Shown here one piece after another: positions 1-6,024 of a stretch of 7,052 nucleotides of DNA (position 1 is the first letter of the stretch; every line of letters begins with the position of its first letter). The notes below the pieces were generated by a model that saw only the letters and a list, made by a program, of their open reading frames with translations, was not told the DNA's origin and searched no databases. Source of the DNA: Euryarchaeota archaeon UBA169 (GTDB lineage: Archaea; Thermoplasmatota; Poseidoniia; MGIII; CG-Epi1); assembly GCA_002497685.1 (NCBI GenBank), contig DAEH01000055.1, forward strand, positions 1 to 7,052, read 5' to 3'. A program made the translations under genes and the position numbers.

Positions 1-3000
1 GTCAGCAAATGTGTATTGAGCAAAATTACCATTGAGTTGTGCGCTTGGGAATATCCATGATACTGAAATATTGTCCATATCGCCTGAAACATCTTCATAT
101 TGAACATTGAAAGATACTTCATCACCTTCATTGACGATTTCATCCATCATAATATTCAAAATTCTAGGTGCCATATTCTTTACTTTAATTTCGAAAATAT
201 CATATGTTGAATAATTGCCGCTGTGTGTCTCAATAGTAATATCGTAATCTCCACTATCTGCGTAAGTATGAACTAAATTGAAAGTATTCTGATAAGAACT
301 ACCGTCGCCCATATCCCAAATAACTACTAGATCAGATGGAGCGTTTGCTACTATTGCTTCTAATTGAATGTTTTGGCCTTCATATACATTATCTCTGCCA
401 GACACCTCTTCAACGTACCACCAAGTTGATTCATCATAGGTGTGCATGTAGGAATCTGTCCAGTAAGCGTCTTGCATAATGATTTCTCCATTTGTATCTC
501 CATCAACCAAGTATTCTAGGATACTATCAAAAGTATAATTGCCTTCTTCATGATAGTTAGACCAAGTGAAATTGAATGAAGTCATATCATTTTCTACAAC
601 CCAGAAGAACTCTTCGAAAGTATCGACCATGTAGCCCGATTCATTGTAAATATCAGTAATTAGTAACATGTACATATCACAATCGCAATCTGACATTATG
701 TGATAATTGAAATTTATGCTGTCGACAAGATTATTACCGTCTAAATCCATCGCATAAACATCAACCATCTCAAACCATGCATGTTCTTCTTCTGAATTAC
801 AATTAGCATATACGTCGAATCTACCTGCGGCTTCGTTACCGTTTAACTCTGACATCCACATATATTCTCCACATGGAGTGTCATGGTGTATGTCCGTACC
901 ACTCTCATTTGTAGTTAGAGTAACATAATATTCCCAGTACTCTTCTTCACTATTCCACTGGAAAATATCGAAATTAATATCTTCAACTCCTCCATCTTCA
1001 ATATCTCCTATGTAGGCAATGATACCTACATCGTCACAAGGACCTGCGTCACACTCTAGATCAAGGTCATCCTCATAATCTTCATCTATTCCTACGCCAA
1101 TTCCAACGTTAACGATATCTGATGAGTTGTGTGAATTATTTCCATACGAGTAAAACGAACCAGATTGAAAGTGCATCGCATAGTCTTCTTCATGATCGTC
1201 AATAATCTGGAAATCATACCAACCCTCTTGTAGATCTTGAGCAAACCACATTCCGTCATTGGAGTAACCTGATTCTACAACATTATCTTCATGTGATATC
1301 TCGAAGAATACTTCATCTCCTGAATTAACCATTCCAATGAAATCGTTGACATAATCGTCCTCATCTAAAGAAATAATGTAAGCTACGTGTGCAATACCAT
1401 TGTTCGAATGACTACCTTCATTGTGACTTTCATTAAGATAAATCGAATCAATGAAGAAACTATCTTCTAGACTGTCATCAAAGAACAAATAACCATAGAA
1501 ATCAAATGAACCATTATATGGTGCAGACCATTCTTGCTCGAACCAATCGCTATCGTCGTTGTATATCTCATGGTAGTCTTCTATGTAATCTACAAAATCA
1601 TTACTCTGAGAGTCATAAACTTCAATTTCAACCCTAACTTCTTCGTAACAATTACAAGTTGTATCTGGGTCATATCCTATGAATATTACCTCTGAATCTT
1701 CTACATAATGATCCCAATCTGAAAAATAATAGTCTTCATTATTATTCTGTGAGCGAACGTGTAACGAAATATCATTAAACTGTTCCAAATCTTCTAAATT
1801 CCCATCTTGGTCATAAAGTTCAACAATTATATCAAAAGTTCCGTTGTAAGAAGGAGACCAGTAATTGTAAAAATAATCGTTATCATCTCCATAAATCTCC
1901 TCTTCAACCTCAAATGAATCTACCATATCACCAGTTTGATTGTCATAGAACTCAAATACTGTTGTTACATTAAGGTAGCAATCACAAGTAGTATCGGGAT
2001 CATATTCAAACTCAACCGTGTCCTCATATCCATCGCTATCTGTGTCAGAAGTGTAGTGATCTAACCTATCGAAATATTCATCGTCATCGCCAGGACCTCC
2101 TGCGCCACTGGTTTGATACAAGTAAACATTTCTAATCCAAAATGAGTCTTCAAAATTCCATTCATCATCATAAATATAGACATAGAAATCATAAGATGTA
2201 CTGTTAGGAGAAGTCCAATCCATATCAAAATAAACTTGATCAGTTCTGTTTATTGTAAACTCTTCATTCTCAAAATCTACGTAATTACCTGATGAATTTT
2301 GATAAATATCTACATAAACGAAAACATCCATTTCACAGTCGCATTCTGTATTTGGATCGAAATCAATTATTATAGTATCATCAAGATTGTCATCATCAGT
2401 ATCTTCTGTTACATAATCCCAATCTTCAAACCACTCATCGTAGTCACAGTTTGAGTTCTCATCCTCAGTGTCACATTCTAAATAAACTGTAAAATTGAAT
2501 TCATCTTCGAAATTCCAGTTATTGTCGTATAATGTAAAGTAGAAAGTATAATTTGCGTCTTCAGAAGGATAAAAATTATCTGTTGTGAAATTATCTACTT
2601 CAGTTCCTGTTATGTTGTGGTCGTAATAATCACCATATATATAATCTCCATTTTCACTTATTGCATTGTAGGTTACTGTAATATCAACTGAACAGTTACA
2701 ATCTGTATCTGGATTGTATTCAACATACAAATTGTTAGCTATGCCATTTCCATTAGTATCGTTAGTGTGATAACTCCAAGACTCAAAGTATTCCTCTGAA
2801 TCACAAGTAACATTGGTACTGTCACATTCTAAATATACTGTGAAAGTGAAATTGTCTTCATAATCCCAATTGTCTCCACTTATATCATACAGATAAAATT
2901 CAAAAGTATAATTTGAATCCCTAGGTGCATAGAAGACATTGGTTTCAAATTCGTCTACTTCTGTGCCATTAATTTCATGATCTTCGCTTCCATAATCCAC

Positions 3001-4242
3001 ATACATACCTGTATCTGCATCATAAATATTGTATGAAACCATGACATCTACCGTACAATTACATTCGGTATCTGGATTATATTTTACAAAAATATTGTTA
3101 GCTATTCCATCTCCGTTGGTATCTGTAGTATGATTGCTCCAAGATTCAAAATATTCTCCATAATTTGTATTCAAACTTCCGTATGAATGCATCCAGCCTG
3201 ATTGTAAAAGATCTCCGCTTGAACTTCCATTGTACATACTGAAAGTGTAGTTTCCTTCAGGTACATCGTTGAACATAAGAACCTCCTCACTACCGTCGCC
3301 TCCTTTTTCTGCATATACTGTGTTGTTACTTTCGTAGAGTAACTCTACATAAACTCCATCATTGAAATATGATTCACTAGAGTTACCATATATCCTAGCA
3401 AATGCAAAATCGTCATAATCATCATCACCATCCGCGTCATCCATGATTGCAATATGACCTATGTTTTCATCTGAATTTGGACCATAAAAAACAAATGTGT
3501 GACTCAACGCATCTATCGTTTCTCCATCGTATGTTCCAGACCATCTATATTCTCCGCTAGACATATTTTTGAAACTTGCTTCGCCATCTTCATTTGTATC
3601 TTCATCGCCGACGTCAACCCACTGTATTCCTACTTTTCTTTCAAGTTGAATAGTTACATTTGAAAGTTCATAATCTTCCATGTGGGCTAAGAAAAGAATA
3701 TCATTGTGGTATCCATCGATATCATCTGCAAGGACTGCATTCTCAATTTGCATGACTCCTTCTGGAATTATTGTTGTTTCATATAACCAAATATTTGATT
3801 CTGTAAAATTATCTTCCCAGTACCAACTGCCGTCAACAATCTCATAAAGTTGAAACTCAAACTCATATGGTCCTTCACACTCCTCATCATCATAATCATC
3901 ACAATCATCAACAAACCATTCCATTTCAAAAGTATCATTGTCTGTCCAATATATTTCGTAATCCTCACTTTCATAACCCACATAATTACCATTATCATCT
4001 ATAACATTCATGGAAACTTCTACTTCTACAGAATCAGTTACATTCGTATCTACATCGAATGTGAACATTATCGTATCATTATCTCCATCGCCATCTGTGT
4101 CAGACAGTTGATAACTCCATGATTCAAAATATTCATTTGAACTGGAATCTGCCACAGAGTATGGTAGTATACTTAGCACAAGAGCGAAAACTGCAGTCCA
4201 TGCTAAAATTTGCTTGCTTATTGATTTTCTAGTTTGAGACAT
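1..4242 (-). CDS. Giant secreted acidic multi-repeat protein with PKD domains (partial, C-terminus missing)
   Basis: An open frame of 1414 codons runs without a stop from ATG 4242 to the left edge, so the C-terminus is missing. Residues 1-32 look like a Sec signal peptide: basic start (MSQTRKSISKQ), hydrophobic core (AVFALVLSILPY), cleavage probably near SVA-DSS. The mature part is extremely acidic and rich in Asn, Tyr and Trp, with dozens of N-x-S/T sequons. Order of modules: R1 (36-154); two Cna-B-like modules A and B (about 159-254, 255-354); five tandem modules R2-R6 (363-934); two more Cna-B-like modules C and D (about 940-1043, 1044-1153); R7 (1155-1250); a PKD domain (about 1286-1354, with WDMGDG at 1309-1314 and HTYADSGDY at 1325-1333); and the start of a second PKD-like domain (from 1357). 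PKD domains are known as beta-sandwich modules of extracellular proteins. A role in the surface layer, adhesion or polymer binding is inference; no enzymatic domain is visible. The start follows a GAGGT ribosome site, but an in-frame ATG at 4269 is an alternative. Confidence 0.88.
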   Translation of the reverse strand, partial: MSQTRKSISKQILAWTAVFALVLSILPYSVADSSSNEYFESWSYQLSDTDGDGDNDTIMFTFDVDTNVTDSVEVEVSMNVIDDNGNYVGYESEDYEIYWTDNDTFEMEWFVDDCDDYDDEECEGPYEFEFQLYEIVDGSWYWEDNFTESNIWLYETTIIPEGVMQIENAVLADDIDGYHNDILFLAHMEDYELSNVTIQLERKVGIQWVDVGDEDTNEDGEASFKNMSSGEYRWSGTYDGETIDALSHTFVFYGPNSDENIGHIAIMDDADGDDDYDDFAFARIYGNSSESYFNDGVYVELLYESNNTVYAEKGGDGSEEVLMFNDVPEGNYTFSMYNGSSSGDLLQSGWMHSYGSLNTNYGEYFESWSNHTTDTNGDGIANNIFVKYNPDTECNCTVDVMVSYNIYDADTGMYVDYGSEDHEINGTEVDEFETNVFYAPRDSNYTFEFYLYDISGDNWDYEDNFTFTVYLECDSTNVTCDSEEYFESWSYHTNDTNGNGIANNLYVEYNPDTDCNCSVDITVTYNAISENGDYIYGDYYDHNITGTEVDNFTTDNFYPSEDANYTFYFTLYDNNWNFEDEFNFTVYLECDTEDENSNCDYDEWFEDWDYVTEDTDDDNLDDTIIIDFDPNTECDCEMDVFVYVDIYQNSSGNYVDFENEEFTINRTDQVYFDMDWTSPNSTSYDFYVYIYDDEWNFEDSFWIRNVYLYQTSGAGGPGDDDEYFDRLDHYTSDTDSDGYEDTVEFEYDPDTTCDCYLNVTTVFEFYDNQTGDMVDSFEVEEEIYGDDNDYFYNYWSPSYNGTFDIIVELYDQDGNLEDLEQFNDISLHVRSQNNNEDYYFSDWDHYVEDSEVIFIGYDPDTTCNCYEEVRVEIEVYDSQSNDFVDYIEDYHEIYNDDSDWFEQEWSAPYNGSFDFYGYLFFDDSLEDSFFIDSIYLNESHNEGSHSNNGIAHVAYIISLDEDDYVNDFIGMVNSGDEVFFEISHEDNVVESGYSNDGMWFAQDLQEGWYDFQIIDDHEEDYAMHFQSGSFYSYGNNSHNSSDIVNVGIGVGIDEDYEDDLDLECDAGPCDDVGIIAYIGDIEDGGVEDINFDIFQWNSEEEYWEYYVTLTTNESGTDIHHDTPCGEYMWMSELNGNEAAGRFDVYANCNSEEEHAWFEMVDVYAMDLDGNNLVDSINFNYHIMSDCDCDMYMLLITDIYNESGYMVDTFEEFFWVVENDMTSFNFTWSNYHEEGNYTFDSILEYLVDGDTNGEIIMQDAYWTDSYMHTYDESTWWYVEEVSGRDNVYEGQNIQLEAIVANAPSDLVVIWDMGDGSSYQNTFNLVHTYADSGDYDITIETHSGNYSTYDIFEIKVKNMAPRILNIMMDEIVNEGDEVSFNVQYEDVSGDMDNISVSWIFPSAQLNGNFAQYTFAD
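493..783 (-). repeat. Isolated diverged copy (R7) of the acidic CxC module
   Basis: Residues about 1154-1250 of the giant protein match the R2-R6 module in order: HAWFEMVDVY in place of EYFESWS, the loop MDLDGNNLVD, a strand INFNYHIMSDCDC with the Cys pair at 1186/1188, then YNESGYMVDTFEEF, matching the YQNSSGNYVDFENEEF region of R4, and NYTFDSILEYL at the end. It is separated from R6 by about 220 residues of other modules and leads into the first PKD domain. Confidence 0.7.
1441..3159 (-). repeat. Five tandem acidic CxC modules (R2-R6) inside the giant protein
   Basis: Five head-to-tail copies of a 110-121 residue module begin at residues 363, 484, 603, 722 and 837. Each has an opening such as EYFESWS, DEWFEDW, EYFDRLD or YYFSDWD. 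An acidic loop follows (DTNGDG, DTNGNG, DTDDDN, DTDSDG; degenerate in R6). Then comes a strand ending in [NDP]-rich PDT and a Cys-X-Cys: TECNC, TDCNC, TECDC, TTCDC, TTCNC. The module closes with an aromatic strand such as YTFEFYLYD, YTFYFTLYD or YDFYVYIYD and an E/D-rich tail. The first Cys of each pair sits at 394, 515, 634, 753 and 863, giving spacings of 121, 119, 119 and 110. R2 and R3 are closest to each other and share GIANN and FTVYLECD. I do not recognise the family; a calcium-binding beta-sandwich is the inferred fold. Confidence 0.82.
3778..4137 (-). repeat. First copy (R1) of the acidic module, lacking the CxC pair
   Basis: Residues 36-155 of the giant protein repeat the R2-R6 pattern: NEYFESWSYQ, then the best calcium-type loop of the set (DTDGDGDND), then FDVDTNVTDSVEV, which aligns with YNPDTECNCTVDV of R2. 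The two Cys positions are Val68 and Asp70 here. Two other cysteines, 114 and 122, occur in a very acidic insert. The copy ends with EFEFQLYE and YWEDNFTES, matching the EDNFTFTVY end of R2. Confidence 0.75.
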
Positions 4243-4248
4243 TGTAAT

Positions 4249-4253
4249 ACCTC
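4249..4253 (-). promoter_or_regulatory. Shine-Dalgarno site of the giant protein gene
   Basis: Read on the minus strand, GAGGT lies six bases before ATG 4242. It matches the conserved anti-Shine-Dalgarno core and decides the choice of ATG 4242 over the in-frame ATG at 4269. None of the other genes here shows such a site. Confidence 0.6.
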
Positions 4254-4277
4254 GGATACTTAGAGCCATTACAACAG

Positions 4278-4286
4278 TATATAAAG
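4278..4286 (-). promoter_or_regulatory. TATA-box-like element for the giant protein gene
   Basis: The minus strand reads CTTTATATA. With usual archaeal spacing, transcription would start near 4255-4257, giving a short leader of about 13-15 bases that still contains the GAGGT site. A second box, TTATAAA at 4293-4299, overlaps the stop codon of the upstream gene. It is centred 27 bases before the in-frame ATG at 4269, so a leaderless transcript from there is also possible. Confidence 0.5.
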
Positions 4287-4293
4287 AAGCGGT

Positions 4294-4968
4294 TTATAAT
4301 TCTGAAACAAGAGTTCTAGTAATAACTGACAATGAATGTGAGACAAAATATGCCTCTTCCCAAGGCTTCAGATAGCCTACATCTATAACATATTGCAGAA
4401 ATTCTTCCTGCATTTCAAAACCCTTAGAAATTAAATCTTTATCATTAGCATCCATTCCTTTGGCTACGAATTCTATTGGATAGCCTTCTCTGTGTGGTTG
4501 ATATAATAAATAATCTGGAATTATAGAACGTCCATGTTCAGCTTCACTAATACAAAGTTTCCATTCCTTCCTTAAAAAAGCATTTTCCATCAAACCGCTT
4601 CTAGCTTGTCTAGCTTGCTTTAGAGGTTCTGTAGCCACATCTATCGCGATATCTTCTGGTAAATTAGGCAATGCTTCCTCAAGCTCATTTTCAAACAACT
4701 CTTTAGCCCTAGACAAATAATCCTCTGCATTTTTCTCTAAAAGAATATTGCCCACACCTCTTGCCTGCAATTCTCTAGCTAACTGAGTACCTTCTAAAGG
4801 AGGCTCTGCTGATTTTATAAATTTTTCAATAAAAAAATTCCTCTTATCATTATCTCCAAGAAGTGCATGACCCAATGCTGAACCTCTCAAAACTAAACAA
4901 TCCTCAGACGTAGCCTGATCTTCGAGTTGTTCTAAAAGTGGCGGACGTAGGTGATCTGGAATTTTCAT
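4294..4968 (-). CDS. Uncharacterised 224-residue helical protein, co-transcribed with the cobalamin adenosyltransferase
   Basis: I do not recognise the family. The protein has no signal peptide or membrane segment and looks soluble and largely helical: charged amphipathic stretches around 82-102 (SRAKELFENELEEAL) and 114-140 (EPLKQARQARSGLMENAF), and a C-terminal region rich in aromatic residues (PWEEAYFVSH at 202-211). Other visible points are a Pro-rich start (IPDHLRPPLLEQL), RGSALGHALLGDND at 28-41, and only two cysteines (24 and 139). No nucleotide-binding or metal motif is evident. ATG 4968 is one base after the TAA of the adenosyltransferase gene, with no ribosome site of its own, so translation is probably coupled and the two proteins are made together. 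A link to cobalamin metabolism is inferred from position only. Confidence 0.85.
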   Translation of the reverse strand: MKIPDHLRPPLLEQLEDQATSEDCLVLRGSALGHALLGDNDKRNFFIEKFIKSAEPPLEGTQLARELQARGVGNILLEKNAEDYLSRAKELFENELEEALPNLPEDIAIDVATEPLKQARQARSGLMENAFLRKEWKLCISEAEHGRSIIPDYLLYQPHREGYPIEFVAKGMDANDKDLISKGFEMQEEFLQYVIDVGYLKPWEEAYFVSHSLSVITRTLVSEL

Positions 4969-4969
4969 T

Positions 4970-5506
4970 TTATACTGAACGTGAAGTTATTGATTCGCCT
5001 TCTTGCCAGCGTGCCATAGCCCAAAGTAAATCTGATAAACGATTAAGATAAGCTACAGCTAATGATTCTTCGATATTGCAAGCTATGGCTCTTCTTTCAG
5101 CCCTTCTCACAATTGTTCTTGAAACATCTAGTAGAGCTGAAATACGGTTTTGACCTGGAAGAACAAATTCTTTTGGAAGTTCAAAACTTGACGTTATTTC
5201 ATCAATAAAATCCTCTAAAAATTTAATCATCTCATCATTTACTTTACTTTTTCCAGGCACTAATTTGCCATGATTCTCAGGATTTGTAGCTAATTCAGCC
5301 ATCAAAACATAAAGATCTCTCTCAATATGAATTATCTTGTCTTCCAAATCTTTGTTATTGTCACATTCAGTTCGAACTAGTCCCAAAATTGCTTGAGCTT
5401 CATCCACAGTTCCATACGCTTCTGGAAGAACGGAATTTTTTGCCACTCTTTCTCCATGAAGTAAACCTGTTTGGCCTTCATCTCCAGCTCTAGTGTAAAT
5501 TTTCAT
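4970..5506 (-). CDS. PduO-type cob(I)alamin (corrinoid) adenosyltransferase
   Basis: This 178-residue protein should transfer the 5'-deoxyadenosyl group of ATP to cob(I)alamin, making adenosylcobalamin in the cytoplasm for enzymes such as B12-dependent mutases or class II ribonucleotide reductase. The length fits the PduO/MMAB family, which is known to be trimeric. Family motifs are in order: N-terminal ATP-binding TRAGDEGQTGL (5-15); YGTVDEAQ (31-38), whose Asp35 pairs with a conserved Arg in known structures; FVLPGQN (114-120), where most homologues have LPGG; SRTIVRRAERR (129-139) with the signature arginines and glutamate; and YLNRLSDLLWAMAR (153-166). The start is set at ATG 5506 because family members begin at M-x-I-Y-T-R; an in-frame TTG at 5518 would add four residues and lies between promoter and ATG. 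A TATA box at 5529-5536 suggests a leaderless mRNA. The last base of its stop is one base from the next gene. PduO, CobA and EutT are unrelated enzymes with this activity; this one is clearly the PduO type. Confidence 0.95.
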   Translation of the reverse strand: MKIYTRAGDEGQTGLLHGERVAKNSVLPEAYGTVDEAQAILGLVRTECDNNKDLEDKIIHIERDLYVLMAELATNPENHGKLVPGKSKVNDEMIKFLEDFIDEITSSFELPKEFVLPGQNRISALLDVSRTIVRRAERRAIACNIEESLAVAYLNRLSDLLWAMARWQEGESITSRSV

Positions 5507-5528
5507 TATATCTAACAATATAGTGTGA

Positions 5529-5536
5529 ATTATAAA
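5529..5536 (-). promoter_or_regulatory. TATA box of the adenosyltransferase operon
   Basis: The minus strand reads TTTATAAT, centred about 26 bases before ATG 5506, with an A-rich TCAAAC in front that could serve as the TFB element. This spacing puts the transcription start at or next to the ATG, so the mRNA is probably leaderless. It lies in the 37-base gap after the 133-residue gene. Confidence 0.6.
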
Positions 5537-5543
5537 GTTTGAA

Positions 5544-5945
5544 CTAATTTTTTGTATTTATTAGTACTTGTAACAACGTTCCTTTATGTTTTGCACGTGC
5601 AATAAAATAATTTGAATTTGCATCGATTAATAATTTAGACCATTTTTCAACTTCTTCTAAATCTGATTTACCTATATTTTCATTACTACTCTTAGCCTTT
5701 GCTGCAATATCTACTAACGCTTCAAAGGGAATCCTACCATATTTTCCGATATATCCTGTAAAATCATCCCATGATTTATCCACACTCTTTGCAAATTTCT
5801 GAATAGAAGGAATTTGCTCAGTTAACTCTATTGAATTATTTCCCTTTACTATATCTATATCGACGCCAGCTTTTGCTCTAGAACTAGCTTTTTTGGAAAA
5901 TCCCCAGTACGCTAAGGCTACTTTTCTTGCAGTTTGTGCAGACAT
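5544..5945 (-). CDS. Uncharacterised 133-residue basic protein
   Basis: I do not recognise the family. The reading frame runs from ATG 5945 to TAG 5544. It has no signal peptide or membrane segment and looks soluble. The first 30 residues are basic (ARKVALAYWGFSKKASSRAK), followed by a segment with aromatic residues (SWDDFTGYIGKYGRIPFEALVDI at about 58-80, cut here only for description of its W, F and Y content) and a helical C-terminal half with charged LEEVEKWSKLL (96-106) and a basic end (ARAKHKGTLLQVL). There are no cysteines and no evident metal or nucleotide motif. The basic N-terminus would suit nucleic-acid or ribosome contact, but that is a guess. It has its own TATA box, 27 bases upstream, and is probably leaderless. 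Reading through into the adenosyltransferase operon is possible because the gap is only 37 bases. Confidence 0.8.
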   Translation of the reverse strand: MSAQTARKVALAYWGFSKKASSRAKAGVDIDIVKGNNSIELTEQIPSIQKFAKSVDKSWDDFTGYIGKYGRIPFEALVDIAAKAKSSNENIGKSDLEEVEKWSKLLIDANSNYFIARAKHKGTLLQVLINTKN

Positions 5946-5967
5946 TGATTAGTGATAGTAAACACCA

Positions 5968-5976
5968 CTAAATATG
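5968..5976 (-). promoter_or_regulatory. TATA box of the 133-residue protein gene
   Basis: The minus strand reads CATATTTAG, centred 27 bases before ATG 5945. No ribosome site lies between box and ATG, so a leaderless mRNA is expected. It sits 20 bases from the TATA box of the divergent lipoprotein gene. Confidence 0.5.
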
Positions 5977-5996
5977 TGATTTGATGGGTGACAAAG

Positions 5997-6003
5997 TTTA
6001 TTT
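5997..6003 (+). promoter_or_regulatory. TATA box of the lipoprotein gene
   Basis: TTTATTT, preceded by ACAAAG as a possible TFB element, is centred at 6000. The expected transcription start near 6026-6027 falls on the ATG pair at 6025/6028 rather than on the first in-frame ATG at 6019, and so guides the start choice for a leaderless mRNA. Confidence 0.5.
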
Positions 6004-6024
6004 GCAAGCTGAATATTAATGCAA

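Noticed and set aside
1441..3159. CRISPR array or DNA-level repeat element
   Set aside because: The periodicity of about 330-363 bases reflects a protein repeat in an unbroken reading frame; the DNA copies are diverged and there are no short identical repeats with spacers.
3768..4122. Open frames on both strands (76 and 90 codons) inside the 5' part of the giant gene
   Set aside because: They lie in other frames of the giant coding region; their translations are low-complexity products of the GAT/GAA-rich codons, with no start signals.
4243..4293. A transcription terminator between the 224-residue gene and the giant gene
   Set aside because: No hairpin and no run of T longer than three appears on the minus strand in this gap, so I cannot support one; read-through is possible.
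5504..5518. TTG at 5518 as the start of the adenosyltransferase
   Set aside because: It adds MLDI in front of the family-typical MKIYTRAGD; the TATA box distance fits the ATG at 5506 better.
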